A stretch of 64,000 nucleotides of DNA from an uncultured Burkholderiales bacterium (GCA_903822825.1 CAIJQQ010000056.1:1-64000); one strand, 5' to 3'; positions 42,954 through 52,081 are shown, counted from the first letter of the stretch. Translations and numbers: made by a program. Notes: generated from the sequence alone by a model not told the origin.

Positions 42954-43601
42954 TCAGTTCAGTCGCAGCGCATCCATGCCGGTGAACACCCGCGCAGCAC
43001 CCGCTTGCAGCAAGGGCTCGTGCGCCGCCGGGGGCGCAGCATAAGCCCACACTGTGGCGCCAGCGGCCACGCCCGCCGTGATGCCCACCGTGGTGTCTTC
43101 GACCACCAAACAGTGCGCAGGGTCGATCTGCAAATGTGCAGCTGCGGCCAGGTACACATCGGGGTGCGGCTTGCTGCGCGGCATCTCGTGGCCGCTGAAA
43201 ATGCGGCCTTCAAAATAACTGTGCAGGCCCACTTGCTTGAGCATCATTTCGACCTTGAAACGGTCGGCACCCGATGCCACCGCGATGCGGCCTTGGCAAC
43301 GATCGTGCAGGTGCGCCACGGCATCGTGTACGCCTTCGATGGCGGTGATGCTTTCTTGCAAGCGCTCATTGCGCCGCTCAAAAAACTGCTGCAGCCAGGC
43401 GTCGGTGAGCGGCTGGCCGGTGTGCGCCTCAATGGTCACGCGCTGGCTTTTGACGGTGTGACCCACAAAGCGCTGCATGCACTCGGCCAGCGTCATTCGC
43501 CAGCCCTGCTCTTCAAACATGTCACGCAGCACGCCGCAGGTGATGGCTTCGCTGTCGACAAGCACGCCGTCGCAGTCAAACAAAATGGCTTCAAAGTTCA
43601 T
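42954..43601 (-). CDS. HAD-superfamily hydrolase (beta-phosphoglucomutase/phosphatase-like)
   Basis: The 215-residue protein has the HAD motifs FDCDGVLVDSE (motif I, nucleophile Asp9), IAVASGADR (motif II), SKPHPDVYLAAA (motif III) and CLVVEDTTVGI (motif IV), plus an alpha-helical cap. The VDSE after the nucleophile fits the phosphoglycolate phosphatase/beta-PGM subfamily. The substrate is not predictable. ATGs at 43601 and 43613 are both possible starts. It is the last gene of the liuA operon, 33 bases after YchJ. Confidence 0.83.
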   Translation of the reverse strand: MNFEAILFDCDGVLVDSEAITCGVLRDMFEEQGWRMTLAECMQRFVGHTVKSQRVTIEAHTGQPLTDAWLQQFFERRNERLQESITAIEGVHDAVAHLHDRCQGRIAVASGADRFKVEMMLKQVGLHSYFEGRIFSGHEMPRSKPHPDVYLAAAAHLQIDPAHCLVVEDTTVGITAGVAAGATVWAYAAPPAAHEPLLQAGAARVFTGMDALRLN

Positions 43602-43634
43602 GCGAGGAATCATACGGTCTGCCACTGCGTGGCC

Positions 43635-44021
43635 TCAAAGCACATCGCCATCCACATAAAACCAGCGCCCTTCTTCGCGCACAAAGCGGCTAAGTTCGTG
43701 TTGGCGCACCGCCTTGCCACCCAAGCGAAAGCGGGCGACGAATTCGACTTCTGCGGTGTGCTCACCCGTGGCGCGGTATTGCTTGATTTGCAAGCCCAAC
43801 CACTTGGCCCCCGCTTCGAGCACCAACTCGCCAGGCCGCTGGCTGTTGTGCCAAGTGGCCAGCAGGTAGGGTACATCGCCAAGTACAAACGCACTGTAAC
43901 GCGAGCGCATCAGGCTTTCGGCATCGGGTGCTGCCAGGCTTGCGTGTAAGGGGCCACAACAAGCGTCAAGGTTCAGCACCTGGCCTTTGGCCGTGTTTCG
44001 GCCGCAGGGACAAGTCGTCAT
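43635..44021 (-). CDS. YchJ/UPF0225 family protein with SEC-C-like Cys motif
   Basis: The 128-residue protein starts [14 protein letters not shown] and has DACCGPLH soon after, giving the Cys/His zinc motif of SEC-C domains. [20 protein letters not shown] is the conserved YchJ block. The fold is NTF2-like and the function unknown. The ATG shares its A with the stop of the acyl-CoA dehydrogenase gene (TGATG), which fixes the start. Confidence 0.87.
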   Translation of the reverse strand: MTTCPCGRNTAKGQVLNLDACCGPLHASLAAPDAESLMRSRYSAFVLGDVPYLLATWHNSQRPGELVLEAGAKWLGLQIKQYRATGEHTAEVEFVARFRLGGKAVRQHELSRFVREEGRWFYVDGDVL

Positions 44022-45148
44022 CACAGCGCACGCTGGATGATGATTTTTTGCACGTCGCTCGTGCCTTCGTAGATCTGGCACACGCGCACATCGCGGTAGA
44101 TGCGTTCCACCGGAAAGTCGCTCACATAGCCGTAACCGCCCAAGGTCTGGATGGCGGCGGAGCAAACCATTTCGGCGGCTTCGCTGGCAAACAGCTTGGC
44201 CATGGCCGCTTCTTTGAGGCACGGGCGCCCCGCGTCGCGCAGGCTGGCGGCGTGCCAGATGAGCTGACGCGCCGCTTCGAGTTGCGTGGCGCAGTCGGCC
44301 AAGCGAAAGCCCACGGCCTGGTGGTTGAAGATGGCGGTGCCAAAGCTTTCACGTTGCTTGGCGTAATCGATGGCCACATCGAGCGCGCTGCGCGCCATGC
44401 CCAAGCTTTGCGCGGCGATGCCGATGCGCCCGCCTTCGAGCGAAGACAGCGCGATCTTGTAGCCCTCGCCCTCTTGGCCGATCAGGTTCTCGGCGGGGAT
44501 GCGGCAGTTGTCAAAGTTGATCTGCGCGGTGTCGCTGCTGTGCTGGCCCAGCTTGTCTTCCAGGCGCGCCACCTTGTAGCCGGGGCTGCGGGTGGGCACG
44601 ATGAAGGCGCTCAGGCCTTTTTTGCCAGCGCCTTTGTCGGTCACGGCGATCACGATGGCAACGTCGCCATTTTGGCCGCTGGTGATGAACTGCTTGACGC
44701 CGTTGATGACGTAACCGTCGCCGTCTTTCACAGCGGTGGTGCGCAGGGCCGAGGCGTCCGAGCCCACATGCGGCTCGGTCAGGCAAAACGCGCCCAGCAT
44801 CTGGCCTTGGGCCAAGGGCGTGAGCCACTGTGCTTTTTGCGCGGCGTTGCCGTACATCATCAAGATGGCATTGACGGGGCAATTGGTCACGCTGATCACG
44901 GTGCTGGTGCCGCCGTCACCGGCCGCGATTTCTTCGAGCACCAGTGCCAGCGTCACATAGTCCAGGCCCGCGCCGCCCAATTCTTCAGGTACGCAAATGC
45001 CATACGCGCCCAGCTCGGCCAGGCCCTTGTGCACGTCTTTGGGAAAGTGGTGTTTCTTGTCCCACTCGGCCGCATGGGGCCACAGTTCGCGTTGTGCAAA
45101 GTCGCGAACGGCGTCGCGGATCATTTCCTGGTCAGAGGTCAGCAGCAT
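44021..45148 (-). CDS. acyl-CoA dehydrogenase (short-chain type)
   Basis: The 375-residue FAD enzyme has the signatures [20 protein letters not shown] and [20 protein letters not shown], with the catalytic Glu in [10 protein letters not shown] (about 362). The [19 protein letters not shown] start and Glu position are those of butyryl/short-chain acyl-CoA dehydrogenases. It lies 20 bases after the SDR gene in the LiuR-controlled operon, so a branched or short acyl-CoA (isobutyryl or 2-methylbutyryl) is plausible. Confidence 0.9.
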   Translation of the reverse strand: MLLTSDQEMIRDAVRDFAQRELWPHAAEWDKKHHFPKDVHKGLAELGAYGICVPEELGGAGLDYVTLALVLEEIAAGDGGTSTVISVTNCPVNAILMMYGNAAQKAQWLTPLAQGQMLGAFCLTEPHVGSDASALRTTAVKDGDGYVINGVKQFITSGQNGDVAIVIAVTDKGAGKKGLSAFIVPTRSPGYKVARLEDKLGQHSSDTAQINFDNCRIPAENLIGQEGEGYKIALSSLEGGRIGIAAQSLGMARSALDVAIDYAKQRESFGTAIFNHQAVGFRLADCATQLEAARQLIWHAASLRDAGRPCLKEAAMAKLFASEAAEMVCSAAIQTLGGYGYVSDFPVERIYRDVRVCQIYEGTSDVQKIIIQRAL

Positions 45149-45168
45149 GGGACTCTTTCTTTATCGGT

Positions 45169-45846
45169 TCACCAGGGCAGCGGGCTGCCGTCGTGGTTCA
45201 AAAATACGCCACGGTGTTTGGGATCGCGCTGTTCAAGGATACGGCTCAAGGTTTGGCGCAGACTGTTCGCGCTTTGCTCGGGCGTGAGGGGCGCGGCTGT
45301 GCCGCCCATGTCGGTCTGCACCCAACCGGGGTGGACGGCCAGCACGGTGATGCCCGGCTGCTCGGCCTGTGTGCAGCGCACCACCATGTTGAGGGCGGCC
45401 TTGCTGACACGGTAAAGCGCAGCATTGCCACTGGTGGTCTCTTGCAAGCTGCCCATGACGGAGCTGATGCAGGCGATCACGCCTTGCGTTTCTTGCACCA
45501 TGGGCACGATTTGCGGGATGACCTGCATCGCGCCCATCACGTTGGTGTGCATCACGGCATCAAAGCTGTCGCGGTTGGGTGGGGTGTTGGCGCTGGCGCG
45601 GTCCATGGCCCCGGCCACGTAAATGGCCAGATCGATCTTTTCGCCATCGAGTTGCCAGGACAGCCCTAAGTTGCTGGCCGGATCGGCCACGTCCAGACGC
45701 AAGGTTTGCGCGCCCAGCGCCTTGAGCTTGGCCAGGCCGTCTTCAGAGCGGGCGGTGGCGATCACGCGCCAGCCCTCTGAAATGTATTGACGGGCCAGCT
45801 CAAAGCCGATGCCGCGGGATGCGCCGATGAGGAAAACGGTGTGCAT
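45169..45846 (-). CDS. short-chain dehydrogenase/reductase
   Basis: The 225-residue Rossmann protein starts MHTVFLIGASRGIGFELARQ with the TGxxxGIG-type cofactor motif (here GASRGIG), has LRLDVADP, an NAG-like position read as YVAGAMDR, and the catalytic Ser and YRVSK (YxxxK). It is close to C-factor-like SDRs. The cofactor and substrate are not clear. It follows a REP-like repeat and precedes the acyl-CoA dehydrogenase. Confidence 0.85.
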   Translation of the reverse strand: MHTVFLIGASRGIGFELARQYISEGWRVIATARSEDGLAKLKALGAQTLRLDVADPASNLGLSWQLDGEKIDLAIYVAGAMDRASANTPPNRDSFDAVMHTNVMGAMQVIPQIVPMVQETQGVIACISSVMGSLQETTSGNAALYRVSKAALNMVVRCTQAEQPGITVLAVHPGWVQTDMGGTAAPLTPEQSANSLRQTLSRILEQRDPKHRGVFLNHDGSPLPW

Positions 45847-45866
45847 GGTGTTGTGTTGTGTTTTGT

Positions 45867-45938
45867 GTAGGAGCCGCGCCCTCGCGGCGTTGTTTTGTGG
45901 AGGGCTCACGCCCATCGCGACGAGGGCGGCGCTCCTAC
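45867..45938. repeat. REP-like palindromic repeat, copy 5
   Basis: A 72-base unit begins GTAGGAGCCGCGCCCTCGCG and ends GAGGGCGGCGCTCCTAC. It is the most divergent copy in the middle but keeps both outer arms and the first hairpin. It lies between the thiolase stop and the SDR start inside the operon. Confidence 0.85.
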
Positions 45939-45948
45939 AAGGGATGCG

Positions 45949-47130
45949 TTAGACCAGTTCCAACGCCACCGCGGTGCCTTCGCCACCGCCAATGCACAGT
46001 GTGGCCAGGCCCTTCTTGAGACCACGGGCTTTGAGTGCGTGGATCAGCGTGACCATGATGCGGGCGCCAGATGCGCCAATCGGATGGCCAAGGGCACACG
46101 CGCCGCCGTTGACGTTGACCTTGTCGTGCGGAACGTTCAGCTCTTTCATGAGGGCCATGGGCACCACGGCAAAGGCCTCGTTGACTTCCCACAGGTCGAC
46201 ATCGGCCACTGACCAGCCGGCTTTGGCCAAGGCCTTTTGGGTGGCGCCCACGGGGGCGGTGGCAAACCATTCGGGTTCTTGCGCGTGCGTGGCGTGGCTG
46301 ACGATGCGGGCCAGCGGCTTGCAGCCCAGTTTGGCGGCGGTGCTCTCGCGCATCAGCACCATGGCGGCTGCGCCGTCGTTGATGGACGAGCTGCTGGCAG
46401 CCGTGATGGTGCCGTCTTTTTTGAAAGCGGGCTTGAGCGATGTGATCTTGTCGAGTTTGACTTTGCCAGGGCCTTCGTCGATGGAAACCACACGCTCGCC
46501 GCTGCGGTCTTTCACGGTGACGGGGGTGATCTCGGCGGCGAAAGCACCCGACTCGGTCGCGGCTTTGGCGCGTTGCACGCTGGTGGTGGCAAAGTGGTCT
46601 TGCTCGGCGCGGGTGAAGCTGTATTTATCGGCGCAGTCTTCGCCAAAGGTGCCCATGCTGCGACCGGCTTCATAGGCGTCTTCCAGGCCGTCGAGCATCA
46701 TGTGGTCGTAGATTTTGTCGTGGCCCATCCGGTAACCGCCACGGCCTTTGAGCATCAGATAGGGTGCGTTGGTCATGCTCTCCATGCCCCCGGCCACCAG
46801 CACGTCGTGCGAACCTGCGACCAGCATATCGTGCGCGAACATGGCCGCACGCATGCCCGAGCCGCACATTTTGGACAGGGTGACTGCGCCTGCGCTCTTG
46901 GGCAAACCGCCCTTGAAGCCCGCTTGGCGCGCCGGGGCCTGGCCTTGGCCCGCCATCAGGCAGTTGCCAAACAAGACTTCGGTGACCCGCTCTGGGCTGA
47001 TGCCGGCGCGCTCGACAGCAGCGCGGATAGCGGCACCGCCCAGATCGTGCGCGGCAAGGGATGAGAAGTCGCCCTGGAAGCTGCCCATGGGGGTGCGAGC
47101 GGCGCTGACGATGACGATGGGGTCAGACAT
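45949..47130 (-). CDS. acetyl-CoA C-acetyltransferase/thiolase
   Basis: The 393-residue thiolase has the acyl-accepting cysteine in LSKMCGSGMRAAM (about 88), the GGMESMTNAPY block, the His motif in WEVNEAFAVVPMAL, the GGACALGHPIGASGARI block (active-site His) and the second cysteine in CIGGGEGTA (about 383). The length is standard. It would split acetoacetyl-CoA from leucine breakdown, or condense acetyl-CoA. GGAGA precedes the ATG at 47130. It lies between carbonic anhydrase and SDR genes in the liuA operon. Confidence 0.93.
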   Translation of the reverse strand: MSDPIVIVSAARTPMGSFQGDFSSLAAHDLGGAAIRAAVERAGISPERVTEVLFGNCLMAGQGQAPARQAGFKGGLPKSAGAVTLSKMCGSGMRAAMFAHDMLVAGSHDVLVAGGMESMTNAPYLMLKGRGGYRMGHDKIYDHMMLDGLEDAYEAGRSMGTFGEDCADKYSFTRAEQDHFATTSVQRAKAATESGAFAAEITPVTVKDRSGERVVSIDEGPGKVKLDKITSLKPAFKKDGTITAASSSSINDGAAAMVLMRESTAAKLGCKPLARIVSHATHAQEPEWFATAPVGATQKALAKAGWSVADVDLWEVNEAFAVVPMALMKELNVPHDKVNVNGGACALGHPIGASGARIMVTLIHALKARGLKKGLATLCIGGGEGTAVALELV

Positions 47131-47174
47131 GGTTTTCTCCAATGGAATGAAATGGAATCCGCCAGCCCCAAGGG

Positions 47175-47843
47175 TCAGGCGGCTGGCAGCATGCCCCCGC
47201 GGGGGTAGCGTTTGAAGGCGTTGCGGAACACGTCAACCACTTGGTTGGCTTGGCTCATGGTCACACCCAAATCTTTGACCAGACCGTCCTCCAGGCCATA
47301 AATCCAGCCGTGGACGCTGACTTTTTGGCCGCGACTCCAGGCGTCTTGCATCACGTTGGACAGGGCGACGTTGCCGACCTGCTCGATCACGTTCATTTCG
47401 CACATGACCGATTCGAGTTCAGCTTGAGGCAAGTGGTTCAGGCGCTGGCGGTGGCGCAGGCGCACGTCTTGCACATGGCGCAGCCAGTTGTCGGCCAGGC
47501 CCACTCGGGTGCCGCGCGTGGCAGCAAGCACACCACCGCAGCCGTAGTGGCCCACCACCATGATGTGCTCGACTTTCAAGGCATCGACCGCGTATTGAAT
47601 GACCGACAAAGCGTTCAAATCGGAGTGCACCACCACGTTGGCCACGTTGCGGTGCACAAACACCTCGCCGGGGTCGAGCCCGGTGATCTGGTTGGCAGGC
47701 ACGCGGCTGTCGGAGCAGCCGATCCACAGGTACTTGGGATTTTGCTGGCTGGACAGGCGCGAGAAATACGCAGGGTTCTCCTGAACCATGCGGTCGGCCC
47801 AGGCCCGGTTGTTGTCAAAAAGGTGTTGTAGTGATTCGCTCAT
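47175..47843 (-). CDS. beta-class carbonic anhydrase
   Basis: The 222-residue enzyme has the zinc and catalytic motifs LWIGCSDSRVPANQ (Cys43, Asp45, Arg47) and VVGHYGCGGVLAA (His99, Cys102). GEVFVHRNVANVV and HGWIYGLEDG are also typical. It interconverts CO2 and bicarbonate. Its place beside liuA suggests it supplies bicarbonate to methylcrotonyl-CoA carboxylase, an arrangement seen in other liu operons. The start MSESLQHLFDNN is the conserved N terminus. Confidence 0.93.
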   Translation of the reverse strand: MSESLQHLFDNNRAWADRMVQENPAYFSRLSSQQNPKYLWIGCSDSRVPANQITGLDPGEVFVHRNVANVVVHSDLNALSVIQYAVDALKVEHIMVVGHYGCGGVLAATRGTRVGLADNWLRHVQDVRLRHRQRLNHLPQAELESVMCEMNVIEQVGNVALSNVMQDAWSRGQKVSVHGWIYGLEDGLVKDLGVTMSQANQVVDVFRNAFKRYPRGGMLPAA

Positions 47844-47872
47844 GCGTCCATTGTCGCAGTGCAACCTGCTTC

Positions 47873-49051
47873 TCAGGCGGTTTCTGAAAACAACTCGCGG
47901 CCAATCAGCATGCGGCGAATTTCTGAAGTCCCAGCGCCAATTTCGTACAGCTTGGCGTCGCGCCACAGTCGCCCCAGCGGGTATTCGTTGATGTAGCCGT
48001 TGCCGCCAAAGATCTGCACGCCCTCGCCCGCCATCCAGGTGGCCTTTTCGGCGGTCCACAAAATCACACTGGCGCAGTCCTTGCGCACCTGTCGCACATG
48101 CTCCACGCCCAACAAATCGAGGTTTTTGGCCACGGTGTAGGCGAAACTGCGACCGGCTTGAAGCACGGTGTACATGTCAGCCACTTTGCCCTGGATCAGC
48201 TGGAACTCGCCGATGCTCTGGCCAAACTGCTTGCGGTCGTGGATGTAAGGGATCACGTTGTCCATGACAGCTTGCATGATGCCCAGGGGACCACCCGTGA
48301 GCACAGCGCGTTCGTAATCCAAACCACTCATCAGCACCTTGGCCCCATTGTTCAGGCCCCCCAGGATGTTCTCGGCGGGCACTTCGACGTTGTTGAACAC
48401 CAGCTCGCCCGTTTGGCTGCCGCGCATGCCCAGCTTGTCGAGCTTTTGCGCAATGGAAAAACCCTTCATGTTTTTTTCGATCAAAAAGGCCGTCACGCCA
48501 CGCGCGCCCAGCTCGGGCTCACTCTTGGCATAGACCACCAGGGTGTCGGCATCTGGGCCGTTGGTGATCCACATCTTGTTGCCGTTGAGCAGGTAGTAGC
48601 CGCCCTTGTCTTCGGCCTTGAGCTTCATGCTCAGCACGTCCGAGCCGGCGCCGGGCTCGGACATGGCCAAGGCACCGACGTGCTCGCCGCTGATCAGCTT
48701 GGGCAGGTATTTGGCGCGCTGCTCGGGGGTGCCGTTGCGCTTGATCTGGTTGACGCACAGGTTGGAGTGCGCACCGTAACTCAGGCCCACGCTGGCCGAG
48801 GCGCGGGAAATTTCTTCCATGGCGATCATGTGGGCCAAATAGCCCATGTTCGCGCCGCCATATTCCTCGCCCACGGTGATGCCGAGCACGCCCAGCTCGC
48901 CCATCTTGCGCCACAGGTCCATCGGGAACTGGTCGCTGCGGTCGATTTCGGCAGCGCGGGGGGCGATTTCGGCTTGGGCAAAGTCGCGCACTGCGTCGCG
49001 CAAAGCGTCGATGTCTTCACCGAGTTGGAAATTCAGGCCGGGCATGTTCAT
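47873..49051 (-). CDS. liuA: isovaleryl-CoA dehydrogenase
   Basis: The 392-residue FAD enzyme has [38 protein letters not shown], a catalytic Glu within the [14 protein letters not shown] block (about 256, the isovaleryl-CoA dehydrogenase position rather than the C-terminal position) and [20 protein letters not shown]. The C-terminal position where other family members have Glu reads Gly ([11 protein letters not shown]), as expected for this branch. It converts isovaleryl-CoA to 3-methylcrotonyl-CoA. AGGAGA precedes the ATG at 49051. Confidence 0.95.
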   Translation of the reverse strand: MNMPGLNFQLGEDIDALRDAVRDFAQAEIAPRAAEIDRSDQFPMDLWRKMGELGVLGITVGEEYGGANMGYLAHMIAMEEISRASASVGLSYGAHSNLCVNQIKRNGTPEQRAKYLPKLISGEHVGALAMSEPGAGSDVLSMKLKAEDKGGYYLLNGNKMWITNGPDADTLVVYAKSEPELGARGVTAFLIEKNMKGFSIAQKLDKLGMRGSQTGELVFNNVEVPAENILGGLNNGAKVLMSGLDYERAVLTGGPLGIMQAVMDNVIPYIHDRKQFGQSIGEFQLIQGKVADMYTVLQAGRSFAYTVAKNLDLLGVEHVRQVRKDCASVILWTAEKATWMAGEGVQIFGGNGYINEYPLGRLWRDAKLYEIGAGTSEIRRMLIGRELFSETA

Positions 49052-49109
49052 GGGGTTCTCCTCTTCATTCTGTTGAGGACAGCGCTAAAGATCTGTCCCG
49101 CAAGGTCAT

Positions 49110-49544
49110 TTAATAAGTTTTGTGGACGGGCACCAGGGTCTGCTGCATCACGGCGCAGTCCGATCGTTTGCCGCTGTCGTCGATGTGCACCACCTCGGCG
49201 GTGGTCACGATGACGCGTTTGCCCGCCTTGGCGACGCGACCGGTGGCGCGAATCTCTCCGCCTTGAAAGTTGGAGAGGAAGTTGATTTTGTATTCCACGG
49301 TGGTGACTTCCATGCCTTCAGGTGCCACGGTCAGGGCGGCGTAACCCCCTGCAATGTCCGCCAACGCGCCCATGGCACCCCCATGAAAACCTGCATGCTG
49401 CTGGGTGACCTTGTCGCTGTAGGGCAGCGCCAGCTCGACCTCGCCGGGCGCTGCACGCAGCAGGCGCACACCCAAATGCTGCATCATGCCTTGGCGTGCC
49501 AGGCTGTCAGCGACCCGTTGGTACTCGGGGGTGGAGTTGTTCAT
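49110..49544 (-). CDS. PaaI-type hotdog thioesterase
   Basis: The 144-residue hotdog-fold protein has the PaaI block QQHAGFHGGAMGALADIAGG (about 50-69, catalytic-site residues) and VEYKINFLSNFQGGEIRATG. It should hydrolyse an acyl-CoA, perhaps to relieve CoA trapping in the pathway. It is the first gene of the liuA operon and lies 51 bases downstream of a LiuR-type palindrome. The start MNNSTPEYQ lacks a clear Shine-Dalgarno. Confidence 0.87.
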   Translation of the reverse strand: MNNSTPEYQRVADSLARQGMMQHLGVRLLRAAPGEVELALPYSDKVTQQHAGFHGGAMGALADIAGGYAALTVAPEGMEVTTVEYKINFLSNFQGGEIRATGRVAKAGKRVIVTTAEVVHIDDSGKRSDCAVMQQTLVPVHKTY

Positions 49545-49594
49545 GAAGAAAGCGTACGAAGTGGTTGGACGATGGAAATATGGCCACACTGTAG

Positions 49595-49616
49595 TTGACG
49601 TTTACGTAAACGTCAA
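49595..49616. promoter_or_regulatory. LiuR-type operator upstream of the liuA operon
   Basis: A perfect 22-base palindrome with half site TTGACGTTTAC (49595-49605) and its mirror GTAAACGTCAA (49606-49616) lies between the LiuR stop and the thioesterase gene. MerR-type regulators bind such sites within the promoter. The near-identical site at 50093-50114 supports the assignment. Confidence 0.8.
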
Positions 49617-50021
49617 TCAGGCGGCACCCGCAGCCTTGTTGGCCTTGTTCAGCAAAGATCGGGTTTCTTTCTCGTGGGTTTTGACCTCGTCCATGTTGGC
49701 GTGCAGGTCGGCCAGCTGGGCTTCGAGCTGCTGACGGTGCTCGGCCAGCACCACCAGGAACTTCTTGAGCTGGGGCACCGTGTCGCGTGGGCTGTCGTAC
49801 ATGTCGATCAGGTCTTTCGCCTCGGTCAGCGACAGACCCAGGCGCTTGGCCCGCAGTGTGAGCTTGAGCCGGGTGCGGTCGCGTGCCGAATACACCCTGT
49901 TGCGCCCTCCAGGGCCCGAGCGCTCGGGCTCGAGCAGGCCCATGTCTTCGTAAAAACGGATGGCACGGGTCGTCAGGTCAAATTCCTGTGCCAGATCGCT
50001 GATGGTGTAAGTGTTGGCCAT
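49617..50021 (-). CDS. liuR: MerR-family regulator LiuR of branched-chain/leucine catabolism
   Basis: The 134-residue MerR protein has the winged helix YTISDLAQEFDLTTRAIRFY EDMGLL (about 5-29, split here), then RNRVYSARDRTRLKLTLRAK and a long coiled-coil dimerisation helix (about 75-120). This layout and its place beside liuA match LiuR, which represses liu genes until a pathway acyl-CoA is bound. No Cys metal site is seen. GAGGA precedes the ATG at 50021. Matching palindromes occur on both sides of the gene (49595-49616 and 50093-50114), so it probably controls itself as well. Confidence 0.9.
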   Translation of the reverse strand: MANTYTISDLAQEFDLTTRAIRFYEDMGLLEPERSGPGGRNRVYSARDRTRLKLTLRAKRLGLSLTEAKDLIDMYDSPRDTVPQLKKFLVVLAEHRQQLEAQLADLHANMDEVKTHEKETRSLLNKANKAAGAA

Positions 50022-50092
50022 GGGGAGTCCTCGCCTTGCTGTACGCGGGCGACAGGCCCCGGTCGGGGCGCCGCCTAGAATGCATTGAGCAT

Positions 50093-50114
50093 TTGACGTT
50101 AACGTCAACGTCAA
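50093..50114. promoter_or_regulatory. LiuR-type operator between liuR and the MBL hydrolase gene
   Basis: TTGACGTTAACGTCAA at 50093-50108 is a perfect palindrome, and extended to 50114 the 22 bases follow the same pattern as the site at 49595 with the outer halves TTGACGTT and AACGTCAA. It lies in the 117-base divergent region and can serve both liuR and the hydrolase gene. Confidence 0.75.
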
Positions 50115-50138
50115 TTGAGCGAATGCTAACCGAAACCC

Positions 50139-51239
50139 ATGAACGCCACCTCCACCCCTTCTGCCCTTGACTACCCTTGGGGCACCGAGCTGCCTGCACT
50201 GGGCAGCGCGACGCAAGTTGCCGAAGACGTGTATTGGCTGCGCATGGCGCTGCCCTTTGCGCTGGACCACATCAACCTCTGGCTGCTGCGCGACCAGATG
50301 CCCGACCCGCGTGAGCCCTCGCTGTTGCGCGAAGGCTGGACGGCGGTGGACTGCGGCATCGACAACCCGGCCACCCGTGCCGCCTGGGGTCAGGTGGCTG
50401 AACAGGTGTTCCAAGGGCTGCCCATCTTGCGGGTCTTGGTTACCCACATGCACCCTGACCACATGGGCTTGGCGCACTGGTTGTGCGAGCAGTGGCAAGC
50501 ACCGCTGTGGATGAACACCACCGAGTACCAATCGGCCTTGCTGGCGTGCAGTGGTGCATCCAACTTTGGTGGCGACAAAACGCAAGCGTTCTTTGCCCAG
50601 CATGGCTGGACCAGCCCCGAAGACATGGCCCAGGTGCGCGACCGGGTGGGCTACTACACGGGCATGGTGCCCCGCGTTCCAGACGCCTTTCACCGGTTGA
50701 TGGACGGACAAATCGTGCGCATTGGCCAACGCCAGTGGCGCTGCATCAACGGTTTTGGTCACTCGCCTGAGCACATCGCACTCTACGCCGAGGAGGATGG
50801 CCTGCTGATCAGCGGCGACATGCTGCTGCCCTCGATCTCAACCAACGTGAGCGTGTATTCGCAAGAGCCCGACAGCAACGCCCTGCAATGGTTTTTGGAC
50901 TCGATCGAGCGCATGGCTGGCATACCGGACGATTGCCTGGTGCTGCCCTCGCACGGGCGCCCCTTCAAGGGTGCAAAACTGCGCGTGGAACAACTGCAAG
51001 AACACCACGCCGAACGGCTCAGCGACTTGCTGCAGGCCTGCACCGGGACAGCGCGGTGCGCGCACGAGCTGCTCCCCGTGCTGTTCAAACGGGCGTTGAA
51101 CATGCACCAGACCACCTTTGCGATGGGCGAAGCCATTGCCCACCTCAACGCCTTGCTGCATGCAGGCCAAGTGCGCCGACAACTCGACGCCGACGGCATC
51201 TACCGCTTTCAGTCCTCTGGCACACCCAAAGCCGACTGA
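50139..51239 (+). CDS. metallo-beta-lactamase-fold hydrolase of the LiuR regulon
   Basis: The 366-residue protein has the MBL core: VDCGIDNPATR, the metal motif THMHPDHMG (about 107-115), the further His in GFGHSPEHIALY, SGDMLLPSIS and the C-terminal PSHGRPF. A helical extension (about 285-350) follows. This larger MBL type is frequent beside beta-oxidation and liu genes and is a likely acyl-CoA or thioester hydrolase; the substrate is not proven. A LiuR-type palindrome lies 25 bases upstream of the ATG. Its 3' end overlaps the convergent YgjP-like gene by 31 bases. Confidence 0.83.
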   Translation: MNATSTPSALDYPWGTELPALGSATQVAEDVYWLRMALPFALDHINLWLLRDQMPDPREPSLLREGWTAVDCGIDNPATRAAWGQVAEQVFQGLPILRVLVTHMHPDHMGLAHWLCEQWQAPLWMNTTEYQSALLACSGASNFGGDKTQAFFAQHGWTSPEDMAQVRDRVGYYTGMVPRVPDAFHRLMDGQIVRIGQRQWRCINGFGHSPEHIALYAEEDGLLISGDMLLPSISTNVSVYSQEPDSNALQWFLDSIERMAGIPDDCLVLPSHGRPFKGAKLRVEQLQEHHAERLSDLLQACTGTARCAHELLPVLFKRALNMHQTTFAMGEAIAHLNALLHAGQVRRQLDADGIYRFQSSGTPKAD

Positions 51240-52063
51240 CGCAGCTGCTGGCGGCGCTCACGGTAGTCGGGCATGATGCCGCCCACCGTGTCCCAAAAGC
51301 GGGGGCTGTGGTTCATTTCACGCAAGTGAGCGAGTTCGTGCACCACCACATAATCGATTTGTGTGAGTGGCAAATGGATCAACCGCCAGTTGAGCCGGAT
51401 GTGCCCGTCGATGCGCGCACTGCCCCAGCGGGTGCGGGCACTCGACAAAGACAGTTTTTGCCACTGCACGCCGAGCAAAGGTGCAAAGTGGCTCAGCCGT
51501 TCTTCAAACAGCGGGCGGGCCTTCTTTTTGAACCAGACTTCGGCGGCCTCGCGCACCTGCTGGGCACTGGCCTGTGGGGGCAGGCTCAAACGCAGCTCTT
51601 GCACCGTGGCGCTAGACTCTGGGAGCACAGCACCGCGCTCGACCACCCGCAAGCGCACGGTGCTGCCCAAGTAAGGGATGTCTGAGCCGTGCGTCCAATC
51701 GATCGCCTGCTGCACATGCTCTGACTGGCGCTGCCGAAACTGCTGGAGCTTGGCCACAATCCAGGTCGCCTTTTCTTGCACCGCTGCATCGACTTCGCGC
51801 AGCGTCACCCATGACGGCGCGCGAACCACCAAGCCCTCGGCCCCGATCACAAATCCGATGGAGCGCCTGCGCGAACGCTCAAAGCGGTAAGACACGGCAA
51901 AGCCCTGCAATTGCGCGTGCCTGTTGGCCGCAGGGTGGGTGGAGCCCATGAGCGCAGCCGGCAGGTGGGGCTGTGCCGACTCCGCGTGCGGCACCTGCGC
52001 AGACGGCAACTCGGGGTCACCGCCGGTGAAGAAATCCAGCACAAATTGCAATGGGGTTCGCAT
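51209..52063 (-). CDS. YgjP-like M48 metallopeptidase-domain protein (DUF45)
   Basis: The 284-residue protein has a variable N terminus (about 1-55), an RRSIGFVIGAEGLVVRAP strand block, RTRWGSARIDGHIRLNWRLI (the WGSC-like block) and the metallopeptidase motif VVHELAHLREMNHSPRFW (HExxH variant HELAH plus a third His). This is the YgjP/DUF45 family, related to SprT-like proteases. The role is unknown. It is the last gene of the run from corC through plsC. Confidence 0.87.
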   Translation of the reverse strand: MRTPLQFVLDFFTGGDPELPSAQVPHAESAQPHLPAALMGSTHPAANRHAQLQGFAVSYRFERSRRRSIGFVIGAEGLVVRAPSWVTLREVDAAVQEKATWIVAKLQQFRQRQSEHVQQAIDWTHGSDIPYLGSTVRLRVVERGAVLPESSATVQELRLSLPPQASAQQVREAAEVWFKKKARPLFEERLSHFAPLLGVQWQKLSLSSARTRWGSARIDGHIRLNWRLIHLPLTQIDYVVVHELAHLREMNHSPRFWDTVGGIMPDYRERRQQLRQSALGVPED

Positions 52064-52081
52064 GGGCCTGCGGGCCGACTT

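Noticed and set aside
16587-45938. CRISPR array
   Set aside because: The repeated units are palindromic, kilobases apart and lack regular spacers; no cas genes are present.
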